Positions 51,224-60,883 of a stretch of DNA of 64,000 nucleotides are shown piece by piece. Below the pieces are notes generated by a model. That model searched no databases. It was not told the DNA's origin and saw only the letters and a list, made by a program, of their open reading frames with translations. The position numbers were made by a program, and so were the translations under genes. The stretch is from Lysinibacillus odysseyi 34hs-1 = NBRC 100172 (lineage in GTDB: Bacteria > Bacillota > Bacilli > Bacillales_A > Planococcaceae). The number at the start of each line of letters is the position of its first letter. The stretch's first letter is position 1. The stretch spans positions 62,001-126,000 of the forward strand of contig NZ_BCVX01000005.1 of NCBI RefSeq assembly GCF_001591965.1. The letters run 5' to 3'.

Positions 51224-52015
51224 CTACTTTTCTTTTAAATCTGCAATGTACTGAGCTAAAGTTTCAAGCTCTTCATCAGTACCTTTAAATTGGCCAGCCG
51301 GCATACCGCCACGGCCGTTAATGATTACTTCTTTAACTTCTTCCGCTGTCAGCTCATTGCCTAAAAGCGTTGGGCCGGAAACCCCTTCGAAGTCGCCGCC
51401 GTGACATCCGATACATGAAGAATTGCCTTCAAAGATCTTATAGCCTTCTGCTTCTTTATCGACTTCTACATCAGGCAGCAGTCCTAAGTCTGCATCCGAA
51501 ATTTCGCCTTGTGACTCAATTGTTTCCCAGTTTGTAGCATGTACTGACTCCCAAGTGAGGTATACCATCGCAGCAAGAGTTAATAGCATAATTGCAGTTG
51601 GCAATGGACGCTTTGATGGTCGACGCTCTGGTGTAGTGTCCAAGAATGGCATTAATGCTAATGCACCGAATGCGATTGCTGGCATTACTACAGCACCGAT
51701 TACGTTAAATGCACCTGAAGTATAAGTATATTTTAATAATTGGTACATGAAGAAGAAGTACCAGTCCGGTAACGGAGTATAAGTTGCGTTTGTTGGATCT
51801 GCCGGGCCTTCAAGTGGCGAAGGGTGAGCGACAGTCAATAATAGATAGCCGATTAAGAAAACTGCCCCTACCATCCATTCTTTTAATAAGAAGTCTGGCC
51901 AGAAAGCTTCAGTTTTTCCCGGATACTCGGAATAATCTTTTGGCTTGTTCGGCATACGGTTATTCGCTTTAATACGCGAGTCGCCTACAAACTTCATTCC
52001 TTTTCCGCGTTGCAT
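51224..52015 (-). CDS. qcrC: Menaquinol:cytochrome c reductase cytochrome b/c subunit
   Basis: 263 residues. The N-terminal half is a subunit IV-like part of cytochrome b with three membrane segments (about 45-155). The C-terminal half is a cytochrome c domain with heme motif SSCIGCHGG (about 200-208) and a methionine ligand region GGMPAGQF. Receives electrons from the Rieske protein and passes them to cytochrome c. ATG 52015 after AAGGAGGGG. Confidence 0.95.
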   Translation of the reverse strand: MQRGKGMKFVGDSRIKANNRMPNKPKDYSEYPGKTEAFWPDFLLKEWMVGAVFLIGYLLLTVAHPSPLEGPADPTNATYTPLPDWYFFFMYQLLKYTYTSGAFNVIGAVVMPAIAFGALALMPFLDTTPERRPSKRPLPTAIMLLTLAAMVYLTWESVHATNWETIESQGEISDADLGLLPDVEVDKEAEGYKIFEGNSSCIGCHGGDFEGVSGPTLLGNELTAEEVKEVIINGRGGMPAGQFKGTDEELETLAQYIADLKEK

Positions 52016-52055
52016 ATTGTCCCCTCCTTAAAAAATCATCAAAACATTGTTTAAA

Positions 52056-52730
52056 TCATAGTGGTCCTGAAATACCTTGACGGCGAATCATGATAAAGTG
52101 AGCTGCAAGTAAAGCAAATAGTACAGCTGGCAAGAAGAATACATGAATTGCAAAGAATCGTGTTAACGTTTGCGCCCCAAGGATTGTCGAGTCACCTGCT
52201 AAAAGAATTTTAATATATTCACCAATAAATGGTACAGATGCCGCGATTTGGATACCTACTTTTGTTGCGAACAACGCTTTCATGTCCCAAGGAAGTAAAT
52301 AACCTGTGAAACCTAAGCCCATCATTACACCGAAAATACCTACACCAACAATCCAGTTTAACTCACGAGGTTTCTTATAAGAGCCTGTGAAGAATACACG
52401 AAGTGTATGTAAGAACATCATTACAATTACTAATGAAGCTCCCCAGTGGTGCATACCGCGAACGATCTCACCGAAAGCTACTTCGTTTTGTAGATAATAA
52501 ACTGATTTCCAAGCATTCTCTACGTCCGGTACATAGTACATTGTTAAGAACATACCGGATAAAATTTGAATTACTGTGATGAAGAATGTCAATCCACCAA
52601 AACAATAAACGAATGCTGAGAAGTGATGTGCAGGGTTAACGTGCTCTGGCACTTCGTGGTCGGCAATATCACGCCAAATAGGAGTGATGTCTAAACGTTC
52701 ATCGACCCAATCGTAAATTTTATTTAGCAC
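52056..52730 (-). CDS. qcrB: Menaquinol:cytochrome c reductase cytochrome b subunit
   Basis: 224-residue b6-type cytochrome with four membrane segments. Two His pairs on helices B and D (GMHHWGASLVIVMMFLHTLRVF and FFAIHVFFLPAVLFALLAAHF) ligate the hemes. The conserved covalent-heme cysteine region (FVYCFGGLTF) is present. Middle gene of qcrABC. Confidence 0.96.
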   Translation of the reverse strand: MLNKIYDWVDERLDITPIWRDIADHEVPEHVNPAHHFSAFVYCFGGLTFFITVIQILSGMFLTMYYVPDVENAWKSVYYLQNEVAFGEIVRGMHHWGASLVIVMMFLHTLRVFFTGSYKKPRELNWIVGVGIFGVMMGLGFTGYLLPWDMKALFATKVGIQIAASVPFIGEYIKILLAGDSTILGAQTLTRFFAIHVFFLPAVLFALLAAHFIMIRRQGISGPL

Positions 52731-52753
52731 TGATGTCGTACCCCCTAACTAAA

Positions 52754-53257
52754 TTATGCAAAACTATTTGCGAATTTTTTCCCAAGCATTAAATAGCCAT
52801 CTTTTTCAGACACTTCATATTGATCTAAAGGCCCTGTTGGTGGTGTGTGTGGAACGTTCACACCTGTTTTTTCATACCGTCCACCGTGACATGCACAATA
52901 GAATTGCTCTGGATGCTCTGAATCTCCCGCCCAGTTTACCGTACAACCTAAGTGTTTACATACTGGTGAAAGTGCAACAATTTCGTCTCCATTCTTATAC
53001 ACCCAAGCTGCATCAGTTACTTCAGACTTGTACCATGCATCAACTTGTTCGTATGAGAAGTCAACTTTTACCGGTTCTTCCGAAAGCTCACTAACTTTTT
53101 GACCTGTTACAACAAAGTCCCCTTCAGCTTTCGTCTGTAAGACTGGATCAATTGCGAAGCGTAGCATCGGCATTAGCATACCAGCAGCCATAAATCCACC
53201 AACACCTGTAATTGTGTAAGTTAAAAATTGGCGTCGTGTTACTCGATTATTACTCAA
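52754..53257 (-). CDS. qcrA: Menaquinol:cytochrome c reductase Rieske iron-sulfur subunit
   Basis: 167 residues. N-terminal twin-arginine-type sequence and membrane anchor (NRVTRRQFLTYTITGVGG). The Rieske cluster ligands are in CKHLGCTVNW (about 107-116) and CACHGGRYEKTG (about 131-142). It takes electrons from menaquinol. First gene of the qcr operon. Confidence 0.96.
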   Translation of the reverse strand: MSNNRVTRRQFLTYTITGVGGFMAAGMLMPMLRFAIDPVLQTKAEGDFVVTGQKVSELSEEPVKVDFSYEQVDAWYKSEVTDAAWVYKNGDEIVALSPVCKHLGCTVNWAGDSEHPEQFYCACHGGRYEKTGVNVPHTPPTGPLDQYEVSEKDGYLMLGKKFANSFA

Positions 53258-53415
53258 TCCTTTTCCCCCCTCTGACTAAAAGGTTAGTCCAACGGACATA
53301 TACTTTTACAAATAGTAATAACTAGGACATATCTATGATATATCAATAAAATAGGTTGGTCAATATCGCATTCGTCCGTTTTCGACTTATTGTGAACATT
53401 TGATGAATCAAATGT

Positions 53416-53865
53416 CTAGACGCTTGTCCAAGCCCTCGTAAACGTTGGAATGACCTGCTTTAGCTGGTCTTCCAAAACTCTCTGTTTGACTGCCTTATCC
53501 ATCGATTCAAGCGGGATGGCCGGCAGCCAGATGACTTCCAGTTCACTATCCACAGTTGTCCAATGATGGTCACATGTCATAAAAAAGATATGTTTAAAGC
53601 CTGCTGATAGGAGCTCATCTTTTATCTTTTCTGGTTGAATGGCATCTTTTAATGCTGGCGTATAGGAAAATGGGGGCGTTACAAGCAATCGTCCCTTAAA
53701 TTGTTGTTCGATAAAAGCTGTAAGCGACATTAAAAACTCTGCCGCCGAACTGCTTTGCCTACTACGATCATCAGCAAACTCTAAACTAAGCAACGGTACA
53801 ATCGCCGTATCAATGAACTGCTTTTGTGATTGGAACTGTTCTATATCTTTAACATTAAAAAACAT
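53416..53865 (-). CDS. ypiF: DUF2487 protein YpiF
   Basis: 149 residues, cytoplasmic, matching YpiF in size and position between ypiB and qcrA. Conserved pieces include LLVTPPFSYTPALK and FMTCDHHWTTVD. No activity known. Its position next to qcrA is conserved in bacilli. Confidence 0.85.
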   Translation of the reverse strand: MFFNVKDIEQFQSQKQFIDTAIVPLLSLEFADDRSRQSSSAAEFLMSLTAFIEQQFKGRLLVTPPFSYTPALKDAIQPEKIKDELLSAGFKHIFFMTCDHHWTTVDSELEVIWLPAIPLESMDKAVKQRVLEDQLKQVIPTFTRAWTSV

Positions 53866-53886
53866 GCTTTCTCTTCCTTCCAGATC

Positions 53887-54444
53887 TCATGGTTGTGATG
53901 ACGTATGCTTCAAAGCTTGCAATAAATTTGACAGTTCAAAGAAGCGTTCTTTGTCCCCTGCATCAAGCGCTTCATCTATTTGGCGCAAGATTTTTTCCTC
54001 CTGGAATGCGAGCATGCTATCTTTCAACAGCTGCTCTGCCATTACACGATCCTTTTCACTAATGTGAAGGGATTTCGGCATATAGGGATTTTCTTCGAGC
54101 ACTGACAAGTAATGAATATGTGGTGGGATATTTGGGAAATTGATTTGTATGAATATGCTTTCATCTGGATTCAAACGTAAATCATGAAAAGATTTTTCGG
54201 CATCGCTTGTCATGACATTCCCTTTATAAAAGCGGAACGGGACACCGGTATGCTCTACAGAGGACATGACCATCGCCCGGGGACAATAGTGCGCCTCCTC
54301 TACAAAGTGTACATGCTCAAGCAGACGGTCGTTACTTAATAAATAATTTAAAATCCACACACATTCTCTTCTCTTTAATTGATGATTTTTCAAAAACCAT
54401 CGGATAAATGTTTTTTTCTCTAATACTGGGATGGAAGAAGTCAT
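53887..54444 (-). CDS. ypiB: UPF0302 protein YpiB
   Basis: 185 residues. UPF0302 domain (about 10-110: KTFIRWFLKNHQLKRREC, YCPRAMVMSS) plus the C-terminal IDEAL motif region (EEKILRQIDEALDAGDKERFFELS, about 145-170). Function not established. Between ypiA and ypiF as in B. subtilis. Confidence 0.9.
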   Translation of the reverse strand: MTSSIPVLEKKTFIRWFLKNHQLKRRECVWILNYLLSNDRLLEHVHFVEEAHYCPRAMVMSSVEHTGVPFRFYKGNVMTSDAEKSFHDLRLNPDESIFIQINFPNIPPHIHYLSVLEENPYMPKSLHISEKDRVMAEQLLKDSMLAFQEEKILRQIDEALDAGDKERFFELSNLLQALKHTSSQP

Positions 54445-54456
54445 CCTATTCCCCCT

Positions 54457-55731
54457 TTATTCAAAGCGTTCAAGTAAGTTTTGCCATTCCTGTTCTGTCG
54501 GTTCTAGGTGGGCAAGCTGTTTTGCTATAGCATATGCCTCCTCCTGCCTGCCGTCTTCAAGCAGGAAGTAACAATATTTCTCTAAAAACGACACATCTTC
54601 TTTAAAGTCATTATATGCGTTCTTATAAATTTCATATGCTTTGGCAAACTCCTCCTCTTTATCATACGCTTCTGCTACATAAGGATAAAGGGCTGTCCAG
54701 TCAAAATCTTCATTTTGCAGGTGTTCAAATAATTGAATGACCTCTCCGTAGCGCTCTTCCTGCGCATAAATTGACATCAATACAAGCGTTGCTTCCATAT
54801 ATTCAGGATCTAGTGCGATGGCTTGCTGCAGATGTTTTTCCGCTTCATGCGGCAGATTGTTCTTCAGCGCCATTTTACCGGCGAACAAGTACAAGGCCTT
54901 ATCATATTCATCACGTGTTAATCCTTCTTGGATCGCTTTATATGCCCGTTTATTATCCTCAAGCATCGCATAGCTTTCCGCCAATAACAGGTACGCTGAG
55001 AAGTAATCCGGGTCCAGCTCCTTTAAGTCTTCCAGCTGCTGGATGGCCGTTTCGTATTTTTGTGACTGGAAGGCAGCATAGGCTGATCCGAACAGTAAGT
55101 CCGGTGTCACCTCTTCTTCAAGTGCCTCCATATAATAGTCGAGCGCCGTCTCATAACCAGCACCAGCGCGGTATACTTCCGCTAAGCGGGCCGCCAGTAA
55201 AACGCCTGCAAACTGCTTATCCTTTTCATACAGTTCCTCGTAAATACGGGCCGCTTCCGTGAATCGGCCGGTCTCAAACAGCAGCTCCGCTTTTGCGAAA
55301 TGTAGCAGCGGCTCATTCGGCAGCAGTTCAAGAGCATCATTGATACGTTTTTCCGCTACCTCAAATAATCCTTGCATCTGATAATAGTCTGCCATAACAA
55401 GCAGCGCCTGCGGATATTCAGGAGCGTCTTCCGGAATGGAAAGCAGAAGCTCCAGCGCTTCATCTTCATTTCCCATTTCCATAAAGACATTGGCCCGATC
55501 GATTGTAATTTGGGCTTCTTCAGGGAACAGGAATGCCAAGTGTTCTAATACTCGGTTCGCCTCCTCTAAATAGCCGTAGTGCATTAGCAGTTCCGCCGCT
55601 TCATACTGCTCACCCGGTGCTTCATTCATCAAAAACGTTTCTAGAAACGCATTGATTTGTTGAAGGTCGCCATTCTGAATGGCTTGTAACATTTCATCCA
55701 TAGATACTTTCACCTTTTCCATCTTAGTCAA
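54457..55731 (-). CDS. ypiA: TPR-repeat protein YpiA
   Basis: 424 residues made of about ten tetratricopeptide repeats (for example NEDEALELLLSIPEDAP, NLPHEAEKHLQQAIALDPEYMEA), acidic and soluble. Protein-protein scaffold with unknown partners. The conserved link ypiA-ypiB-ypiF-qcrABC is kept. Confidence 0.9.
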   Translation of the reverse strand: MTKMEKVKVSMDEMLQAIQNGDLQQINAFLETFLMNEAPGEQYEAAELLMHYGYLEEANRVLEHLAFLFPEEAQITIDRANVFMEMGNEDEALELLLSIPEDAPEYPQALLVMADYYQMQGLFEVAEKRINDALELLPNEPLLHFAKAELLFETGRFTEAARIYEELYEKDKQFAGVLLAARLAEVYRAGAGYETALDYYMEALEEEVTPDLLFGSAYAAFQSQKYETAIQQLEDLKELDPDYFSAYLLLAESYAMLEDNKRAYKAIQEGLTRDEYDKALYLFAGKMALKNNLPHEAEKHLQQAIALDPEYMEATLVLMSIYAQEERYGEVIQLFEHLQNEDFDWTALYPYVAEAYDKEEEFAKAYEIYKNAYNDFKEDVSFLEKYCYFLLEDGRQEEAYAIAKQLAHLEPTEQEWQNLLERFE

Positions 55732-55829
55732 TCTTTATGCTACCTCACGGCTGTCTGCTAAACAAGGAAAAAGGACTCTGTTAAAACAGTATCCTGAAAT
55801 ATTTTGTAAGTTATACTTCTGCTTGAAGA

Positions 55830-55876
55830 AAAGTGCAGATAGACACAGGCTATCTGCTCAATCTGCACTTTTTTGT
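55830..55876. terminator. Terminator between aroA and ypiA
   Basis: AAGTGCAGAT pairs with ATCTGCACTT with an inner AGATAG/CTATCT stem, flanked by A and T runs. Ends the aromatic supraoperon. Confidence 0.85.
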
Positions 55877-55880
55877 TACA

Positions 55881-57167
55881 TTAATGGTTCATTAATGCTT
55901 CAATATGTTCAAAAAACATCGGATAAGATACGGCTATGCAGTCCGGATCATCAATTTCTACAGGACCGTCTGCAATAAGTGCCGCTACTGCCGCCATCAT
56001 CCCGATGCGGTGATCGCCATATGATTGCAATGAAGCACCGTGCAGCTTCGTTGGTCCGTTAATAATCATGCCGTCTTCCGTCGCTTCGATATCCGCGCCC
56101 AGTTTCTTCAGCTCTGCCACAACAGCTGTAATACGGTCTGTTTCTTTCACTTTTAGTTCTTCGGCATCTTTAATAATTGTTCTGCCCTGTGCTTGTGTGG
56201 CAAGCAAAGCAAGAATAGGAATTTCATCAATTAAGCGTGGGATGATTGCCCCTTCAATTGTTGTGCCTGCAAGATTCGAAGTGCGGATCGTAATCGTTGC
56301 AGTAGGCTCTGCTGCCTGTTCGTCTTCAATAACGACCTCCATATCAGCGCCCATTGCCTGTAATACATCGATAATCCCCGCGCGTGTTTCATTTACCCCT
56401 ACATTTTTCAGCACAATCTCGCTCTTTTGCGCAATAGCCCCTGCTACTAGGAAGAAGGCCGCGGATGAAATGTCACCGGGTACATTTACATGAGTTCCTC
56501 TTAGTTTCTGACCGCCTTCAAAGGATACAACCCCGTCTGCCGTTTCTACTTTTGCGCCAAACTGGCGGAGCATGCGTTCAGTATGATCGCGTGATATTTC
56601 CGATTCCCGGACTACTGTTGTACCTTTTGCACGAAGACCGGCTAATAGGATAGCTGATTTTACCTGTGCGCTCGCTACAGGCATCGTATAATCGATGGAG
56701 GTAAGTTCCGTTCCCTGGATAGCGAGCGGCGTAAATTGTCCGCCTTCCCGCCCTGCAATTTGGGCACCCATCAGACGAAGCGGATCTACAACGCGGCGCA
56801 TCGGACGTTTACCGATCGAGGCATCACCCGTCATAATGGTATGTATTTTCGTTCCCGCTAAAATCCCCAGCATAAGGCGCGTCGTCGTACCGGAATTCCC
56901 CGTATACAATACTTCCTTTGGCTCTTTCCACGCATCAATGCCCGCGCTTTCGATTTTTACATTTGTGCCGTCAACATCAATTTTCACACCCAGCTTGCGG
57001 AAGCAATCAATTGTGCTTAAACAATCCTCCCCAAGCAAAAAACCCTCAACGGTTGTCGTACCCTCTGCGATAGCACCAAACATGACAGAACGGTGCGAAA
57101 TTGATTTATCACCCGGCACTTGGATTTCACCGTGCAGGCCGGGACGCTTATAATCCATCGTTTTCAT
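55881..57167 (-). CDS. aroA: 3-phosphoshikimate 1-carboxyvinyltransferase (EPSP synthase)
   Basis: Sixth step of the shikimate pathway. The 428-residue protein has [18 protein letters not shown] (about 20-37), [17 protein letters not shown] (about 88-104), [12 protein letters not shown] and the C-terminal KVKETDRI (about 342-349). The loop GNSGT has the glycine at the classical glyphosate-contact position. Start ATG 57167 after AAGGAGG. Last gene of the supraoperon (called aroE in B. subtilis). Confidence 0.97.
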   Translation of the reverse strand: MKTMDYKRPGLHGEIQVPGDKSISHRSVMFGAIAEGTTTVEGFLLGEDCLSTIDCFRKLGVKIDVDGTNVKIESAGIDAWKEPKEVLYTGNSGTTTRLMLGILAGTKIHTIMTGDASIGKRPMRRVVDPLRLMGAQIAGREGGQFTPLAIQGTELTSIDYTMPVASAQVKSAILLAGLRAKGTTVVRESEISRDHTERMLRQFGAKVETADGVVSFEGGQKLRGTHVNVPGDISSAAFFLVAGAIAQKSEIVLKNVGVNETRAGIIDVLQAMGADMEVVIEDEQAAEPTATITIRTSNLAGTTIEGAIIPRLIDEIPILALLATQAQGRTIIKDAEELKVKETDRITAVVAELKKLGADIEATEDGMIINGPTKLHGASLQSYGDHRIGMMAAVAALIADGPVEIDDPDCIAVSYPMFFEHIEALMNH

Positions 57168-57182
57168 AAAAATCCTCCTTTT

Positions 57183-57214
57183 GAAAAAGAGCAAAAAGCA
57201 TGGATGCTCTTTGC
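57183..57214 (-). terminator. Intercistronic hairpin between tyrA and aroA
   Basis: Minus strand GCAAAGAGCA pairs with TTGCTCTTT, followed by TTC, ten bases before the aroA SD. Possible partial terminator. Confidence 0.5.
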
Positions 57215-57215
57215 C

Positions 57216-58313
57216 TTATGAAATATACGTATCGAAATTTGCCCGCCTTGCGATACATTTCGCTGCCTGTTCGCGGTCTTCTGCGGAACTAAAGCTGATG
57301 ACTAAAATACCAAAGACATCTTCCCGCGTTTCGACAATTCGAATGTTCGTAATGCTAATCTGATCCTCTGCCAAGTAACCTGTTACTTCAGAAATCACCC
57401 CTGGGTAATCCGGTACATCTACATACAGATCGTATGGTACGAATAATGCCCCTGAGGAAGTAGGCAGTGCATCCCGCACTTCCTTTGCTACAGCAAAATA
57501 TTGCTCAATCATCTCCTCGCTGCCGTCTAGAAGCAAGGATTTCACCCGGTTCATCTCCGCCATCCATTGTTCAAGCTGGTCAATGAGCTCCCCCCGGTTT
57601 TGGACGGTAATATCCCGCCATAAGATAGGATTAGAAGAAGCGATTCTTGTAATGTCGCGGAAGCCACCCGCTGCCAAAGAACGTGTCATCGGCAGCTGGG
57701 CATTTTCCAGCTGCAGCTGGTGCACAAGTGATGCAGCGACAATATGCGGGAAGTGGCTGACAACAGCCGTCATATGATCATGTTCCACCGCATCGACCTT
57801 TACAAGCTTCCCGATTGTGTATTTCAACAGGTCTTCAAGACGCTCCAGCTCTTCTATTCTTTCATCCTCAAAAGGTGTTAGCATATAATATGCATTCTCA
57901 AAAAGATAAGGCTTTGCTGCTGTCACACCGCTTTTATGCGAGCCTGCCATCGGATGCCCGCCAATGAAGGTAATACCCATCCCCTTCAATTCCTCCGCCT
58001 TCTTCATGATCAGCGCCTTTGTACTGCCTGTATCAGTAATGATGACATCCTTTTTTAATACCCAATCTTTCAACTGCTCCATCCATTTTAATGTGGCACT
58101 TACTGGTGTGCCAAAAATAATGAAATCCATTTCTTCTGCTACTTCCGCCGGATGTTCTACAATTTCATGTACTACTTTTAAAGCCTTCGCCAATTCTCTC
58201 GTCTGCGGTAATGCATCATAGCCGAATATTTTCGTCTGCGGAGATTTCTGCAGCGCAAGCGCAATGGACCCGCCAATCAGCCCCAGCCCAATGACAAGCA
58301 CATTTTTCGTCAT
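57216..58313 (-). CDS. tyrA: Prephenate dehydrogenase with ACT domain
   Basis: Oxidative decarboxylation of prephenate for tyrosine. 365 residues: NAD-binding GLGLIGGSIALAL (about 9-21), catalytic TDTGSTKALI and HPMAGSHKSGV (about 120-130), and a C-terminal ACT domain (about 295-365, LYVDVPDYPGVISEVTGYL) for feedback control. Overlaps hisC by four bases. Confidence 0.96.
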   Translation of the reverse strand: MTKNVLVIGLGLIGGSIALALQKSPQTKIFGYDALPQTRELAKALKVVHEIVEHPAEVAEEMDFIIFGTPVSATLKWMEQLKDWVLKKDVIITDTGSTKALIMKKAEELKGMGITFIGGHPMAGSHKSGVTAAKPYLFENAYYMLTPFEDERIEELERLEDLLKYTIGKLVKVDAVEHDHMTAVVSHFPHIVAASLVHQLQLENAQLPMTRSLAAGGFRDITRIASSNPILWRDITVQNRGELIDQLEQWMAEMNRVKSLLLDGSEEMIEQYFAVAKEVRDALPTSSGALFVPYDLYVDVPDYPGVISEVTGYLAEDQISITNIRIVETREDVFGILVISFSSAEDREQAAKCIARRANFDTYIS

Positions 58314-59410
58314 GCAAGTACTCCCTGCTCATACAGCACTTCTTCAAGCAATGATAAAAATTTGGCATTCTGCTCTTCTGTACCAATTGTCACACGAATA
58401 TAGCCTGGAGCACCTAATGCCGCGCCGCTGCGGATAATGAAGCCTTTTTTCATCATTTCTTCAAAGACGGTATTGCTGTCTGCTTTTACCTCAAACAAGA
58501 CAAAGTTAGTTTGGGATGGGTAGTAGTGAAGCCCCTGCTTTTCACACCACGTAACGAACTGCTGCTTGCCTTTTTCATTCGCTTCGCGGCAATGCTCGAT
58601 GTATGCCTGATCCTCCAGTGCGATAGCAGCTACCTTTTGACTCAAAATTGTATTGTTGAACGGGGCGCGCACCGGATCCAGCTTGGCAATTGTCTGCTCC
58701 TGGGCAATCCCATAGCCTACACGGAAAGAAGCAAGGCCATAAGCCTTGGAGAATGTGCGAAGAAGGATGACATTTTCATATTGGCGGAAATATTTTAATG
58801 TATTTTCATGTGCAGGATCGTTCACATACTCGATGTACGCTTCATCAAGTACAACAAGAACATCCGAAGGTACTTGCTTCAGAAAGCCCTGCAGCTCCGC
58901 ATCGGTTACAATAGTGCCTGTCGGATTGTTCGGGCTGCAAACCCATACAACAGAGGTATTTTCATCAATGGCTTCAAGCATCGCTTCTAAATCATGCCGA
59001 CCTTCTATACACGGCACTTTGCGCACCTCTGCCCCTTCAATTTCAGCATTGTGCCAATACTGGGAGAACGATGGGTCTGCCATGACCGTATTGACGCCTG
59101 GATACAACAATGCACGGGTAATAATCGCAATCAAATCATCCGAACCATTGCCAAAAATAAGCTCTGTCTCTTTTACGCCTAAGTGGTTTGCTACTGCTGT
59201 ACGTAAATCCTGGGCATAGCCATCCGGGTAAATAGCATGATTCGTTTCACCTTGCTGCAGAAATGCTTTTACTTTAGGCGAGCTGCCAAATGGATTTTCA
59301 TTGGAAGCAAGCTTTACTACCTCATCTAAGCCATACATTTTCTTTACTTCTTCAATTGGTTTACCTGGCTGATATGCTTTCATGCCGTGAATTTGTTGTT
59401 TCCATTTCAT
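58310..59410 (-). CDS. hisC: Histidinol-phosphate/aromatic aminotransferase
   Basis: 366 residues of fold-type I. KLASNENPFGSSP (about 34-46), VCSPNNPTGTIV and the PLP lysine in LLRTFSKAYGLASFRVGY (about 215-232). In bacilli this enzyme serves both histidine and Tyr/Phe synthesis, which explains its place with tyrA. Confidence 0.95.
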   Translation of the reverse strand: MKWKQQIHGMKAYQPGKPIEEVKKMYGLDEVVKLASNENPFGSSPKVKAFLQQGETNHAIYPDGYAQDLRTAVANHLGVKETELIFGNGSDDLIAIITRALLYPGVNTVMADPSFSQYWHNAEIEGAEVRKVPCIEGRHDLEAMLEAIDENTSVVWVCSPNNPTGTIVTDAELQGFLKQVPSDVLVVLDEAYIEYVNDPAHENTLKYFRQYENVILLRTFSKAYGLASFRVGYGIAQEQTIAKLDPVRAPFNNTILSQKVAAIALEDQAYIEHCREANEKGKQQFVTWCEKQGLHYYPSQTNFVLFEVKADSNTVFEEMMKKGFIIRSGAALGAPGYIRVTIGTEEQNAKFLSLLEEVLYEQGVLA

Positions 59411-59431
59411 ATTACTCTACTCCTTTGTGTA

Positions 59432-59800
59432 CTATTTCCGTACCAAATCTGGTCTTAACTTTACAGCATCATGTAAATACACATGATGGATATCCTGTTG
59501 TGCAGCTTCTGTATTCACATGCATCAGCACACGGATACATAGCGGCAGGCCACCGGGTACATCCATTTCATGGGTGCACATAATAGGTACATACTGCCAG
59601 CCATCCATCGACCTTACCGCTTTAGCGGGAAAGGCTGATTTAATATCTGCCGTTGTCGATATCGTAATGGAAGCAATATCTTCCGGGACAATTTTATTCT
59701 CCTTCGCCATCTCCACAACAAGGAATGCTGTTTCCGCCCATACAAACTCTGCTGTATCTGCCGGGATTGTCGTTGCTCCTCTAATACCGCGAATCATCAT
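59432..59800 (-). CDS. aroH: Chorismate mutase, AroH type
   Basis: 122-residue monofunctional AroH trimer type. MMIRGIRGATT at the start, FPAKAVRSMDGWQYVPIMC (about 65-83), CIRVLMHVNT and the C-terminal LRPDL. Start ATG 59800 after GGAGGTGGA, as in B. subtilis. Overlaps aroB by four bases. In B. subtilis trpEDCFBA follow; here hisC follows directly. Confidence 0.96.
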   Translation of the reverse strand: MMIRGIRGATTIPADTAEFVWAETAFLVVEMAKENKIVPEDIASITISTTADIKSAFPAKAVRSMDGWQYVPIMCTHEMDVPGGLPLCIRVLMHVNTEAAQQDIHHVYLHDAVKLRPDLVRK

Positions 59801-60882
59801 TCCACCTCCGATAGTAATATCCGCAATTCGGCGTCGATTTCCTCGCACTCCGAAAGCTCAATTTTTTTCACATATGGCTTGCCAATTTCCTCCAGCAGGA
59901 CAAACTGCAGTTCGCCATAATCCGCTTTTTTATCTTTTAATAAATAATCCTTTAGCTGTGCGAAGGTATACATATGTACAGCATCGAACGGATAGCCATT
60001 GCTGCGCGCAAACTGATAGAAGCGGGTCGTAAACTCCCGTGTAATGGATCCATGTCTTTCACTCAACAGCAGGCAGTATACAAGCCCGATCATTACCGCT
60101 TCACCGTGAGCCAAACCACCATACCCTGCAGCTGCCTCGATAGCATGGCCGTAAGTGTGCCCGAGATTTAAAAATTTCCGGACAGACTGTTCCGTTTCGT
60201 CTTTCTCCACGATATGAGCCTTTACCGATACGCCTTTTGCCAAATAGTCAGCAAGTGTAGGCTCATCAAGCCGGGATACATTTTGCTCCATTAATTCGTT
60301 CAGCCAGACCGGGTCGGATATCATAGCATGCTTGATTACCTCTGTCATCCCTGAGAGAACTTCACGTACCGGCAATGACCTTAGAAGACGTATATCATAC
60401 AGTACCGCTTCCGGCTGATAAAAAGCACCAATCATATTCTTGCCGAGTGCATGGTTAATAGCTGTCTTGCCGCCTACCGCCGAGTCATGCGCCAGAATCG
60501 TCGTAGGCACTTGGATAAAGGGAATCCCCCGCATATACGTAGCTGCCACAAAACCGGCAAGGTCTCCTACTGCACCACCGCCAAATGCGATCAATAGTGA
60601 TTTACGTGTGCATTTTTTCTCAAGCAAAAAGGTATGTGCAGCATGAAAATTATCAAATGACTTGCAGCTCTCTCCCGCCGGCATGATTAATTCATCGAAT
60701 GCATACGGACAAGAAGAAGTAAAATAATCTCCCTGCGCCGCCCATACATGTTCATCTGTCAGGACGATTACTTGATCGACCCTTTGGAATAATTCCTTGT
60801 AGCTTTCAAATGCTTCTTTCAGAATACCGTTTCCAATGACTACCTCATATTGGTGGGAGGCTGCGCGAACTGGAATTTTCAT
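59797..60882 (-). CDS. aroB: 3-dehydroquinate synthase
   Basis: Second step of the shikimate pathway. The 361 residues have NAD- and Zn-site motifs AFGGGAVGDLAGFVAATYMRG (about 101-121), FLNLGHTYGHAIEAAAGYGGLAHGEAVMIGL (about 240-270) and the substrate lysines VPTTILAHDSAVGGKTAIN. One base separates it from aroC. Confidence 0.97.
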   Translation of the reverse strand: MKIPVRAASHQYEVVIGNGILKEAFESYKELFQRVDQVIVLTDEHVWAAQGDYFTSSCPYAFDELIMPAGESCKSFDNFHAAHTFLLEKKCTRKSLLIAFGGGAVGDLAGFVAATYMRGIPFIQVPTTILAHDSAVGGKTAINHALGKNMIGAFYQPEAVLYDIRLLRSLPVREVLSGMTEVIKHAMISDPVWLNELMEQNVSRLDEPTLADYLAKGVSVKAHIVEKDETEQSVRKFLNLGHTYGHAIEAAAGYGGLAHGEAVMIGLVYCLLLSERHGSITREFTTRFYQFARSNGYPFDAVHMYTFAQLKDYLLKDKKADYGELQFVLLEEIGKPYVKKIELSECEEIDAELRILLSEVE

Positions 60883-60883
60883 T

